The notes: a model not told the origin generated them from the sequence alone. A stretch of DNA of 64,000 nt from Hippophae tibetana (GCA_037013495.1 CM072812.1:75437840-75501839), one strand, 5' to 3'. Counted from the stretch's first letter, positions 37,402-50,314 are shown. Numbers and translations are program-made.

Positions 37402-39709
37402 AGTATTTGGCATCGTTTTCGGGGAAGGAATAGCGTTTTTAAATTATTTATCAAAATTTTTAAAAAAATTGTTCTGTAGATAATTGTTATTTTTTTAGTT
37501 AAACAACAAAAAAATTATTAAATAGAAAATTTTTGTTCATAAGTAGTAAAAAAATTAAATTTAATTAAAATTTAAATAATTTTTTTTCATTTAAAAAAAC
37601 AAAAAAAAATAAACTTACCGTTCATGAATAGTAAAAAAACAAAATATTTCAAATTTCAAATTTCATAATAAAAAAAAATTTAAATTTTAAATTTTAAATT
37701 TAAAAAACAAATTTTAAAATAAATAAAATTTAAAAACAAATTTTAAAATAAATAAAATTTAAAAACAAATAAATAAAATAATAAATTTTTTGAAATAAAT
37801 AAATAAATTTATTTATTTAATTATTTTCTTTTTAAAAAATAATATAAAATAACTTAGGGTTTAACTAGTTTTGTTTAGTGTTTTGTATTAAATACTATGT
37901 AAATTTTCTCTAAATTTTTGTGTGATTATTTTATTATTTTCTTGACATGAGTTTTAAATTTACGATTTCAATAGTTTATGCATGGTAGGAGATCCTTAGG
38001 AAACCCAACATGTTAACAAGACTGAATTCCAACCATCAGCCTATTTTTGAGCCAAACATAGAACCAAGCCTTAATCCTTTACTGGAACCGAAAGAAATGG
38101 AAGAAAACCAACATGTTAGAGAAACCACTATGAAGGAGTTTGCAAGACCAGTGATTGGCACGAAAACTATCGCTATCCAGATGGGTGAGGCTCCTTAGAA
38201 TTATGAACTGAAAAATATTCATTTTTTATGCTTCCTTCCTTTTATGGGTTGCCTAATGAAGATTCTCTTTCCTTCATTAGAAACTTCTATACTACAGTCC
38301 AAACCTTCCTTATCGGTATTCTAAACGAGGATCAACTTAGAATGAGATGTTTCCCCTACACCTTAAAGGACAAGGCCAAAGCTTGGTTGATGTCACTTTC
38401 CCCAGGTTCTCTGATGACATGGGAGAACATTTATAATAAATTCATGGGAAAATTCTATTCCCACCAAAAAACATCAAAGTTGAGAGGAAAGATTGCTACT
38501 TTCTCTCACATGGAAGGAGAACCATTCCATTAAGCTTGGGATATGTTCAAAATGTTTCTCACTCAATGTCCCCATCACAACTTTCTCCTACACTTGCAAA
38601 ACCAATTCTTTTTCGATGGACTTACACAACAATGTCAGTTCATTGTCGACAATGTTGCAGGATGAGCAATGAGAGAAAAGAATGCCTCAGAGACGTACAA
38701 GCTCTTTGAGATGTTGGGTGCTAATTCCCAACAGAAAAGCTCACGAGTGAGAAAAGCTGGAGTTCATGAAATCAATTCCAACAATGAAGTTCAACAACAA
38801 CTGTTAAATTGACCAAACAAGTTGCCCTTCTCACTGCGCAAACCAACACTAATAATGAATATTATGGTTTGTATAGCAACATGGAACATGGTACTGAAGC
38901 CTGTCCATATCAAGGAGAAACAACAACTGGACCTAAACAGGTTAATGTATTGGGAGAATATCAACAAAGACCAAGGTTCGACCCCAATTCAAATACCTAT
39001 AATCTTGGGTGGAGAAATCATCTAAACTTCTCCTGGAGGCAAAACAACCCTCATTTCGTTCAAAGCTCAAATCAGTCAGGCCAGCAATTCCACCAGCCTA
39101 TTCCAAGAAGCATTCCCAATAAATCAACCCTGGCGGACAACTTGAATTCTTTTATTCAAGTTTGTAGAGATAACCAATCAACGGTTGGACTCTGTGGAAG
39201 CTTCTATCAAAAAGGTGGAAGTTCAAGTAGAACAGTTAGTTGAAAATTTGCAAAAACAAAGCAAAGACTAATTGAATGGTCAAATGGGATCAAATAAATC
39301 CAATGAAGAGGAGATATTGAGTTTGTCATTATTCAATCTCCAAGCAACGTCTTACTAGAAGATGATAAATTTTAGTCCTACGTGGGAGGTCACCCATTAT
39401 TATATTTTCCTTTGTTTCAGTTTTATTTTGTGTGTAATAAAATTCAAATGAAATAAATTCGTTTGTTTCAAAAATTGTATCCATTCTTTAAATTTAGCAT
39501 TAAAAAAAATTCTTAGATTTTCTCTTTACTTAATTTTTTATTCTAAAAAAATAAATTAGGTTTCCTGCACCTTTTTGCTTTAAGTCTATACATTTTTGAA
39601 AGTGATAAATCTTTTCTTAGAGATATCTACTATTTTTTAAGAGCTATATGTTGATACACAATAGTAGGAGGATCAATTTCAACTACAAATAGCCATGGGA
39701 GATGCTAAA
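37402..39709 (+). mobile_element. gag-only internal segment of an Athila-like element
   Basis: From the PBS the segment runs through an AT-rich leader (37440-37980) and gag (about 38010-39240; LPSFYGLPNEDS, MRCFPYTLKDKAKAWL). It then passes directly to a post-pol-type motif, TACGTGGGAGGTCACCCAT near 39380, which in A1 and A2 lies after integrase. Protease to integrase are absent here, so it looks like a gag-only derivative. Whether it belonged to the same copy as the pol region at 43.7-46.8 kb is unclear. Confidence 0.7.
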
Positions 39710-40228
39710 GATAGACAGAAACCTACACCCACGCGAGTTGGTCGGGTGTGATAGAGATGCGTGCATCATAGCCGTTTCTTCGCTGATCTGACGGTCCACG
39801 TTGCGCGCGTGGATTAGGGCGCGTGGACTTCTTCTCACTTGCGCAGAAATTAAACTTTAATTAATTGCATTTTGACTCACAAATTTAATTCAAATTACAT
39901 TTTAAACTTTCTTTAATTACAGTGAAGCCCTTTTCTAATTTAAATTAAATATTTAAACTTTTAATAATTAAAATTAAGCCCAATTTTAATTTAAATTATA
40001 TTTTCGACTTTTATAAATTGCAATTAAACACTCTTTTATTTCAAATTATATTTTTGGACACAAATTTGCAATTAAGTACGTTTTCGATTCAAATTATTTA
40101 ATTTTCTTAAAATATAAAAAAACAGTAAATACTAATTTATTAAACTAAAATTAACTAAAAATATGAAGAACATAGCAATTATAATTAATAATATAAATGA
40201 AAATAACTATATAAAATACAATTATCAG
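39710..40228 (-). mobile_element. Family C LTR fragment inside A1 gag
   Basis: Matches the 49790-50314 part of the family C LTR in the same orientation: GGTCGGGT, CACGTTGCGCGCGTGG, TTGCGCAGAAATTAAACTTT, ending ATACAATTATCA at 40228. The next base resumes Athila gag (GGCTCCAAGGAATTATGAA), equivalent to 38194 onward in the other gag. No clear target duplication. Confidence 0.82.
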
Positions 40229-41348
40229 GCTCCAAGGAATTATGAATTGAAAAAGATTCATTATTATTTGTTGCCTTCCTTTTATGGTGTCCCAAATAAA
40301 GACCCTTTGCATTTCATTCGAGAATTCTATTATATTGTCCAAACCTTTCCACTACATGCAATTAATGAAGATCAACTTAGGATGAGGTGTTTTCCTTACA
40401 CCCTCAAGGATAAAGCTTGGTCATGGTTCATTACTCAATAGTCGGGTTCTATAAAAACTTGGGAGGTAGTATATGAAATGTTTATGGGTAGGTTCTATTC
40501 CCATCAAAACATTGTTGATCTAAGGACGAAAATAGAAACATTTTCTCAAATATATGAAGAGCCCTTTCATGAAGCTTGGGAACGATTCAAACTTCTTTTC
40601 ATTCAATGTCATAATCATAGCTTTCCATTACAACTACAGAACTAATTCTTTTATGATGGATTGACACTACAGAGTCAATACATGGTTGATTATGTTGTTG
40701 GAGGTGCTGTAGGAGAAAAACCGCAGAGGAAACCTATAATCTTGATGAGTTGTTGGGTTCTAATTCCCAACAAAGAAGTGCTATAATGAGAGAAAGAGTC
40801 AATAAAGTTGGCTCTGATAATGAGATAACCTTGCAACTTGCTGAATTGACTAAGCAAGTGCAACTTCTCACTACCCATCAAATGCCAAATCAAGAGGTGT
40901 GTGAAGTGTGTTTTTCAATTGGGCATGGTACACATAATTGTTCAAATACTTGTGATTCTAGTGTCGATGCGATGAAGGAAGTCAAATCCTTTCAAAGATA
41001 TCATCCAAACACTTATAATCACCCTAACCATCATTGGAAACAAAACAATTACCCAGCCTACACCTAATGTCCAACACTAAGGTCGAATAAAAACCACCCT
41101 TGCCCACCAAGGCAAACTTTTAAGCCAACCTTAGAGGATAGCTTGAATGCTTTTATTCAAGTTAGTCTTGACAACCAATTGATGAATAATCAAAGGTTGA
41201 ACACCATGGAGGCTTCAGTTAAAAGGATTTAATCTAAAGTTAGGCAACTGGCTGAACAAATGCAAAAGAAAGAACCAGGAAATTCACCCAGTCAACCAGA
41301 ACAAGCAAAGGATGTAAGAACCCTTCGAAGTGGTAAGATAGTCAATAC
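40229..41348 (+). mobile_element. Second Athila-like gag segment of A1
   Basis: Encodes gag parallel to 38194-39240 (LPSFYGVPNKDPLHFIREF, MRCFPYTLKDKAWSW) plus a VCFSIGHGTHNC-type knuckle near 40905-40940. It is interrupted at 41348 by the solo LTR. It is a fossil with several breaks. Confidence 0.8.
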
Positions 41349-43286
41349 TGATGAGCGAAAATCGGCATCGCCGATTCTTGCCAATACTTTGGTTTTAATA
41401 TTTATAAAACTCTCGCAAGTGCACGAATCATTTCGAAGAAAATGATAAGTATACTCCCAAGGTCGATCTAAGGAAGGAATGTATGTGGTTTTTAATTTAT
41501 TATTCAAACTTTTAAAAACAAAATTAAATCCTAAACATCCTGTCACAATAGTTTGGTTTTTGTGTTCCTAATCTAATAACATAAAATAAACATATATACA
41601 GATTCAATAAATATTCATGCAAATTTTATCATTTATATTAGCGGAGTATTTATGGATATAATAACTAAATTAATTATGCTTGCTCATATTATCTAGGTTA
41701 TTAAAGATATAAATTGATATTTTATTGATTCTCTCTTTTTTATATAAATACCACCTTTGGTGGGGTTAGATATTCTTTGTTAACTAAACAAATCAATTAA
41801 CACCTATGGGTGGGGTTGATAACTAATATGCTTAATTAAATTAATTCCTTTTTCTAAGAGATTGAAAATGAACCATTTAAATGCCACCTTTGGTGGGGTT
41901 AGACAGTTTAAACTTTATTCAAGGTGTCCAAATTAAACATAAGAATTTAATTATCCGAGTACTAACTTTCAAGTTTTAAAACCACTATTGAAAACATGTT
42001 GTCAATACATTTTCACATAATAATTCTTATAAAAACTTTTGAAATAGAGTTTTACTCTAACTACCGGGCGATTGTACCAACAAATAAAAGAGCACTACTC
42101 TAAATTAGACCGGATAACTAAACCTTAAAATCTAATTTTCAGGTTTAAGTTTGTAATGAAAAATAATATATTTTTCTCTAACATTCTTAATATAAAATCT
42201 TGAATAAAAACAAAATCAATTCATTTTAAAGATTTTTACCTATTTAATATTTCGCAAGCATAACAACGTCGTTATTACATCATGTTTACTAAACAGCCAG
42301 CATAGTTAAATTTAACCACAGACAAATTAAATATAACATGTAAGAATAAAGCATAAAAATAACTGTAAAGAAAATAAAATCCTTACAGAACTTCGACGCT
42401 ATTCCCGTAGCTGGAAAACCTCCAAGCGGAATTTGCACTCCCATTTATTGAATCAAAAATCTAAATTATTACAAAAACATTACAAGTTCCTCTCAAAAAG
42501 AGAAGAACTCTAAAACTAAGAGAATTGAACTAAAAACTAAGAGAAAAACTAAGAAAAGCTTAGAAACTAAGAAAGAAACTAAAGAAACTAAGAAAAACTC
42601 AAAAACTAAGAAATGAGAGAAAGAAAGAAGAGAGAAGTGTGTTTTGAAGGTGTGATTTGAAGTGAAGGGAAGGGGGGTATTTATAGGTGAGGATGGAGAG
42701 AAAAAATGAGTAAACAAATGTTAAAAAAATATTAAAAAATGTAAAAACGCGTATTGGAATTGTTGATGTCATTAATGACGTCAGCATGACGTCACGGGGG
42801 CGGCTGCACGTGAAAAATGGGGCGAAAACGTGTTGGGCGCGCGGAGGGGCTACTGCTGGGCGCTGCGCGCGCGTGCGTGAACAGTGCCCGCGCACTGGGG
42901 CGCGCGCAGATGGGCAGGCCAGCGCACGCGGCATGGGGCGCGCGGACTGGGGCGCTGGGCTGCGCGCGCGGCTGGGCTGCGGCGCGCGATTTCCGTCCTT
43001 TTGACATTTTTGACCTTTTCGACCCATTTTGTCCAATTTTTCCATGTTTGTTGACCTTTTCCCACTTATTTATTAATATATTTGTGATGTATTGCTTCAA
43101 GTATTCCTCTTTTAGTCTTTAAATTGCGTTTTTAAGCCAAAATACCTGAAAAACAATAAGAATACCCGTGATTCCGAAAAAGACAAATTTATATTTATAT
43201 ATGATAAAACATATAAATATATATATTTTTAATCAATTAATGTACATAAAATCATGGTTATTTTAGTGCTTTTTGAGCACTCATCA
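41349..43286 (-). mobile_element. Solo LTR of Athila-like family A
   Basis: A 1938-bp LTR reading TGATGAGTGCTCAAAAAGC to CTCATCA on the minus strand, flanked by exact 5-bp duplications AATAC (41344-41348 and 43287-43291). No internal sequence accompanies it, so it is a solo LTR left by LTR-LTR recombination of a complete insertion. It matches 57384-59342 in reverse along its whole length. It includes the GC-rich segment 42780-42995 and a TATA-like CTATAAATACC (reverse) near 42681. Confidence 0.95.
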
Positions 43287-43291
43287 AATAC

Positions 43292-46200
43292 CAGTTTACC
43301 TGAAATCTCTAACGATCTACCTTGTACTTAAGGTAACAAAGAAGGTGATATTCTAGTCTCGCAAAAAGGAGAAACAAGTGTTAAACTTAGCAAACCTTCT
43401 GAAAAACTCATTGAGGAGTCATCTAACATCCCCAAAATTCAAAAGACAACAAAACCACACCAGTTACAAGTACCCTTTCCACACCAGTTAAAAGAATCTA
43501 AACCAGATAATCAATTCTATGATCTTTTTAATATGCTCTCTAAAGTAAATATCAATTTACCATTATTAAAAGTGATCATGAATGTGCCTTCATATGCTAA
43601 GTTTTTCAAAGAGTTGAACACTAAGAATAAGAGGTATGAACTGAATGAATGAGTAGTAGTATCAGAAATTTCTAGCGTTGTACTTTAGCACAAACTACCC
43701 CTAAGTTGAAAGACCCTGAAAGTTTTATTATAAACATAACTATGGGGGATAGGAAGGTTGCTAAAGCAATGCTTGATTTAGGTGCAAGTATAAATTTGAT
43801 GCCCTACTCTATATTCTTACAACTCAATTTAGGAGATTTAAAACCCAGAACTATGTCCCTTCAACTTGAAAATAGATCTCTTAAGTATCCAAATGGAATA
43901 GTTGAGGATGTGTTGATACAAGTAGACAAACTGATAATACCTATTGACTTTCTGGTTCTGGATATGCAAGAAAATCCAGCCTTGGATAGAGAGCACACAA
44001 TACTACTTGGTAGACCGTTTATGGCAACTACTAAAACTATTATTGATGTCTAAGATGGAAATTTGACAATGACAGTCTTAGGAGAGACTGTTCATTTTAA
44101 AGTTTTTGATTCTTCACCTTTTCCTTCTATTTCTGCCATCGATGAAATATTCAATGTTGACCCTTTGGATAATCTTGTCCAAAGCACCTTTTCTCGAACC
44201 AGAATAGAAGGCAAGCTTGAAACTATTCTTACACTTGAAGAGGTCGAAGAAGATTTAGATGAGGAAATTAAGGTATACCTTGAACAACTAGACAATGATG
44301 AAGTAATGACAAAATCTAGTACACTTTTAAATCTACCCAATTCTTCATCTAGTAAAGAGGCCAATCCATCTGAACTTGAACTCACTTACTTGAGCACTTA
44401 AAATATGTGTTTTTGGGAGAAGGAGAAACTTATCCAGTGATAATTTCTTCAACCTTGACCAACACCCAAGAAAAGGAACTTATCAAAGTGCTTAAAGAGT
44501 TTAAGAAAGCTATAGGCTGGAGTATCGGGGATATAAAAGGCATTAGTCCTATGATGTGTATCGAAGAATGCCATTTGGGTTATGCAATGCCCCTGCCACT
44601 TTCCAAAGATGCATGATATCTATTTTCTCGGACATGGTGGAAAAATTCATTGAGATTTTCATGGACGATTTCTCTATCTTTGGGAACTCATTTGATGATT
44701 GCTTAAATAAATTGAGTTTGGTTTTAGAAAGATGCATTGAATGCAATCTCACCCTTAGTTGGGAGAAAAGTCATTTTATGGTTCAAAAAGGGATAGTTTT
44801 AGGACATATAATTTCACACAAGGGTATTGAAGTTGTTAAGGCAAAAGTTGAATTGATTTCCAAACTACCTCCCCTACATCCATGAAGGGGATAAGAAGCT
44901 TCTTAGGACATGTAGAATTTTACAGACGATTTATTAAAGATTTCTCTAAAATAAGTCGTCCCTTATGTAACTTGCTATCAAAAGATGTTTATTTTAATTT
45001 CAACAATGACTACCTTATTTCCTTTAATACCTTGAAAGAGAAACTAACATCTACCCCTGTTATTATGGAACCAAACTGGTCTTTACCCTTTGAAATAATG
45101 TGTGACGCTTCTAAATATGATATCGGAACAGTCTTGGGACAAAGAATAGATAAGTGTTTTCATGTCATCTACTAGCTAGCAAAACACTCAATGATGCCCA
45201 AATGAATTATACCACCACTGAAAAGGAATTATTGGCTATAGTGTTTTCTTTAGACAAATTTAGGTCTTATTTAGTAGGATCTAAAGTAATTGTGCATTCT
45301 GATCATGCTGCTTTAAGATACCTATTAAGTAAACCAAATGACAAGCCAAGATTAATCAAGTGGGTCTTACTCTTATAAGAATTTGACCTAGAAATCAAGG
45401 ATAAGAAAGGTAGTGAAAACTTAGTAGCTGACCATTTGTCTAGGTTGATTTCTGACTTCAATTATCTTAAAGATAAAAGTAATGAAGATATAGTTGAAAC
45501 CTTTCCTAATGAACAATTATTTTCAATAGGTTTGAACCCATGGTATGTTGATATTGTAAACTATCTTTCCACTGGTGTTTTGCGACCTAACACTTCATAT
45601 CAGGACAAGAAAAGGTTTTTTAAAACTATTAAGGACTATTTCTGGGATGACCCTTATTTATACAAGTTTGGTCAAGATAAGTCATCCGGAGATGTGTACC
45701 TGAAGAAGAATATAAGAGCATTCTAACTTTTTGTCATGAACTTCATTGTGAAGGCCATTTTGGTGGTGAAAAGACAACTCGTAAGGTATTACAGTCTGGA
45801 TTCTTTTGGCCCACTCTTTTTAAAGATGCTCATATGTTTTGTGCACAATGTGATAGATGTCAAAGAACAGGAAACATAAGCAAAAGAGATTAAATGTATT
45901 TGATATCTAATTTAGTTGTTGAACTTTTCGATGTATGAGGGATTGACTTTATGAGTCCTTTTCCCTCATCCAATGGTTTTCAATATATTTTGGTTGTTTT
46001 GGATTATGTATCCAAGTGGGTAGAAACTATCCCCACTAAAACCAATGATGCTAATATTGTTAAATTCTTGAAGGATTTAATATTCAATAGGTTTGGAACG
46101 CCTAGAGCTATAATAAGTGATGGAGGTATCCATTTTTGTAACCAGATCTTTGATGGAGTACTAAACAAGTACAACATCATACATAAAGTAGCTACTCCAT

Positions 46201-46822
46201 ATCATCCTCAAACTTCTAGTTTAGTGGAAGTAAGTAATAGGAAAATTAAGGGAATTTTGGAACGTACTGTGCGTCCTTCAAGGAAGTTTGGGAATTTAAG
46301 TTAAATGATGCCTTATGGGCATACCACACCGCTTACAAAACACCCATTGGGATTAGCCCTTACCAGTTAATCTTTGGGAAAGCGTGCTACTTTCCATTTG
46401 AACTCAAAAACAAGGCTTATTGGGCAATTAAAGAGTTAAACATGGATTTAGATACAATAGGAGAAAAATAGTTACTCCAACTTAATGAGTTGGAAGAAAT
46501 TAGGAACAAAGCCTATGAGAATGCCAAATTATACAAAGAGCGTACTAAGCGTTATCATGACAAGAGGCTAGTTCCTAAGACTCTTCATCCTGGAATGAAA
46601 GTTATTTTATTTAACTCTCGTTTGAGATTATTTCCAGGAAAGCTGAGATCAAGATGGGATGGACCATTCAAAATAGTTCAAGTATTTGCAAATGGAGTAG
46701 TAGAACTATTGGATTCCAAGACACATAAAACATTTAAAGTCAATGGGCATCGTGTGAAGCCTTATTTAGAAGAACCAAACAACATTACTGAAATGGATTG
46801 CGTTTGGCTGAGTAACCCTTAG
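43292..46822 (+). mobile_element. Pol region of Athila-like A1
   Basis: Protease with DLGASINLMP and [15 protein letters not shown] with [17 protein letters not shown] and FMDDFS (about 44657-44674), RNase H with CDAS (about 45102) and [13 protein letters not shown], integrase HHCC finger (about 45730-45870) and core (about 45940-46260), and C-terminal [15 protein letters not shown] (about 46643). It is colinear with A2 but more decayed, with several breaks and parts of RT missing. Confidence 0.87.
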
Positions 46823-48242
46823 CACCATAAAGTTACGTCTTGCTAAGACGTTAAACTAAGTGCGAGATGGGAGGCAACCCATCATTTTAGGTAATTTTCT
46901 TTTATTTCTTTTATTTATTTAATTTATATTGTTTATTTTAGTTTAATTACATGTGAATAATTTTAAAATTGTTAAAACTAAAAATATTTGTTAAGATGTT
47001 AGAAGTTCATAGCGATATGTCTTATGAACTTTAATGATGAATATGATGGATGCACCTGCATTTCTCCATTACTACTTGCACATTCTCAAGAAATAGGTAA
47101 TTTTTTTCTCTTTTCTCTTTATCTTTAATTTACAGTTGTTACATTGAAGACAATGTATGTTCTAGGTTGGGGGTGGTGAAAAGTTACCATGCTTAATTTA
47201 AATAAAACAATTTAACAATTTTAAAAAATAAAAATAAAAATAAAAATTTTTATTTTATTTTATGTTCACATTTTCATTTATATTGTGTTTGGTTTTATTT
47301 TCTTTGTGTGATTTAGTAATTTTTGGAATTTTAGAATTAGCTTTAAAAATTCTCACAAAAATTTATCATTTCTTTAAATCAAATTTAAGTAAATAGTTAG
47401 GTCTTTGGTACTATTAGATTAATTTTTGAAAACATATCATGAAATATTTTGTAATTGTTTTTGGTAATTAGTTAGTTTTTGTCATAACTAGTATTTCTTG
47501 ATAAGATGTAGAAATTATATTAAACCCAAAATCGGTGTTTATGAAATTGTTTTAGTGGAGACTACCTTTGTGAGATATAATTTGAGCCTAATTTCCTTTA
47601 TTGAGAGTAAAATATATATTTTTTCTACTCCAAACACATTTCTTATTTCTTCAATTTTTAAGATGATCTCTATAGGCATTAGTATTGAATGTATGAATTT
47701 TTTTCTCATCTTAATAGAGTGTCGTATATTTTTATTATTATTATTATTTGCTTAAATTAAATGATTTAAGTAGAAATTAATAATATATGCTTTTATCTCA
47801 TTCGTGCATGACTGTTACAAAAAAAAGACATATATGGGGTGACCTACACCAAAATCAAACAGAAAAGTCACAAAATTAACCACTCACCAAAATCCTAAAA
47901 AATATGTACAATCTGTACATGGGTTGACTTTCTTAAATATATATATTGAAAAATATCTTCAGAAAAAAAATAGAGAGATAAAGAATACTATGACCTTGCC
48001 TACAAAGTTGTGAGTAAAGGCTAATTATAAAAGAAAGATATAGGAAGTAATTTCCTAAAAAGTCATTCCACTTTCTTAATTTGTAAAAGGCATATATCTT
48101 GAAAACAATTCTTAATGAGTTTGATTTATGCATGAAAATAATTTTTATATATGATATATTTATAATTTATACATTTGATTCCTTTCATGAGATCAATGTC
48201 AAAATAATACTTTGAGCCTTTATTCTTTTTACATATGCGAAC
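46823..48242 (+). mobile_element. 3' noncoding region of A1, proximal part
   Basis: Matches 55477-56784 of A2: GATGGGAGGCAACCCATC motif, GGTTGGGGGTGGTGAAAAG near 47165, then AT-rich sequence. It is cut at CGAAC (48238-48242), where element C inserted, and continues at 59684. Confidence 0.85.
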
Positions 48243-48380
48243 TAATAACTGTATTTTATATAGTTATTTTCATCTATTTTATTAATTATAATTGCTATGT
48301 TCTTGACATATTTAGTTAATTTTAATTGAATAAATTAATATTTAGTGTTTATTTGTTAAGGAATATATTTTTAAGAAATC
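48243..48380 (+). repeat. Inverted LTR-start segment at the low end of element C
   Basis: TAATAACTGTATTTTATATAG onward matches the first roughly 136 bp of the family C LTR in plus orientation. It is the reverse complement of 50179-50314, with only a few differences, so the block 48243-50314 looks terminally inverted. Confidence 0.88.
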
Positions 48381-50314
48381 TGTTGTCTCTTTTAGAGAAC
48401 ATAAAACGTGCAAGTATACACGGTCACAAGTAATAATATTTGATAAGTAGAGTATCGTTCCCACGGAGATTTATCACTACAGTTTGTTGAGTACTAAAAT
48501 TATTTCGTTCTGATTTTATCCAAAATAATCGTTGATTAGAAAAAGTTAACTAAAAAGTTTTATAACAAAATAAAAGAAATCTAGGATTGCAATTTTTCAC
48601 CAAATTAATCCACTCGAGTCATATTATTTTCTCTTGATTTATATTTTTATAGTACATTTAATTTGTCAACCGAAAACTTCTAATTTTATCCATACATCTC
48701 TTCCGAGCTCCGTATAGACACACCTAGCTAAATTAATTGACTATATTCCTATGAGAATTAAATTCACCAAGATTCATTACGTTCTAAGTTCTCAAATGAC
48801 CACACATACAATTAAGGTATATTCATATCCTTCATATATACATGTTATTCTATCCATGAACAATATACACAAAAATGCCTCTTCCAAGTTTATTTAAGTG
48901 CCACAATCATATGATAAATTTTCCAATAATCAAAAGCATTTAACACAAATAGAATAAATAAATCCAACGTCTTATAAATCTTTCAAAAATAATTAAATCC
49001 AAGCTTCATAAATTTAGATAAAATGCAACCCTAGAAAAATTAAATTACTTCATAAATAAAAATAAAAATTACAACAGTTAAGAAATATTAGATAAAGAAT
49101 AGAAGAAAATTAAAACATATTTAAGCTCAAATATTTGGCACACGGAGAACACAAAAGAAGCCAAAAATAGCTTCTGCGTGTACCACTGTCTAGAACCCAA
49201 ACTCTCCAAAAATTCCCCAAACTAAAAAAAATGCTATTTTTTAGCAATAAATGACCTATTTATAGCTAAAAAATACATTTTTTTGGACACGTGAGAAACA
49301 ATTACATCGAAAATAAAAAAACACGCGTATCAATATTCGATATCGAAATTGTTACTTTAATATACACATGAAAGACAAAATAGAGGTGTTGTTTCTGATT
49401 TTTTTTTAATTCAATTTGTGTGCCACGTGTCAGCATTTGATTCACTATAAAGAATGGTGGGAAACGTGGAAGCATCTCATTGGGTACCAAGAACGGGCGT
49501 ACGCGGAATTGTCGCACAGGATAAGCAACGCCGAACGTGGGGGACAACTGCTACAAGGCGTACGTGATTCTACATTTTGTGTTCATCAAAATGTGCCACG
49601 TGTCAGCACATGATTGGTTACAAGGAATGGTGGGACACGTAGCAGCTTTCAATTGGTGGTATAAACAGGGGCATGTGATTGTGCTGTAGGAAATCGTGGC
49701 CTTGGTAGACGCATAAAGACATGTGGGTCCCACCCTACACGCCAGCCTGCGTGGCAGATGGGCCACACTCGGCGCATCGAGCTGCGTGATCCAGAAAACC
49801 TCCTTCCATTCGCTTTGGTCGGGTTTGAAAGACCCGTGCTCATCCTAACTGTTGCTTTTCTGATTTGATGGTTCACGTGGCGCGCGTGGGTGATGGCGCG
49901 TTGACTTCTTCTCTCCTACGCAGAAATTAAATTTCCTTAATTGCATTTTAGCCCTCCAATTTAATTCAAATTAACTTTTAAACTTTCTTTAATTGCAATT
50001 AAGCCCTTTTCTAATTTAAATTAACTTTTCAACTTTTTTTAATTATAATTAAGCCCGATTTTAATTCAAATTATATTTTTAGACTATTATAAATTGCAAT
50101 TAAGCACTCTTTTATTTTAAATTATATTTTGAGACATAAATTTGCAATTAAGTACCTTTTCGATTCAAATTATTTAATTTTCTTAAAAATATATTCCTTA
50201 ACAAATAAACACTAAATATTAATTTATTCAACTAAAATTAACTAAATATGTCAAGAACATAACAATTATAATTAATAAAATAAATGAAAATAACTATATA
50301 AAATACAGTTATCA
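48381..50314 (-). repeat. 3' LTR of element C
   Basis: 1934-bp LTR, minus orientation, from TGATAACTGTATTTT (ending at 50314) to GAGACAACA (48381). CTTAAGTTTAAGGGTG upstream is PPT-like. It contains a duplicated segment of about 170 bp, each copy opening GTGCCACGTGTCAGCA (49420 and 49593), and a TATA region CTATAAATAGGTC (reverse) near 49260. Confidence 0.87.

Noticed and set aside
42599-43122. Several overlapping open frames on both strands in a GC-rich segment
   Set aside because: They fall in the CpG-rich part of the solo LTR; the same segment at 57605-57883 gives different frames, as expected of non-coding DNA.
48243-50314. Mutator-like DNA transposon with 136-bp terminal inverted repeats
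   Set aside because: The interior and both arms match a gypsy LTR found elsewhere with PBS and PPT, so the inverted ends are LTR-derived.
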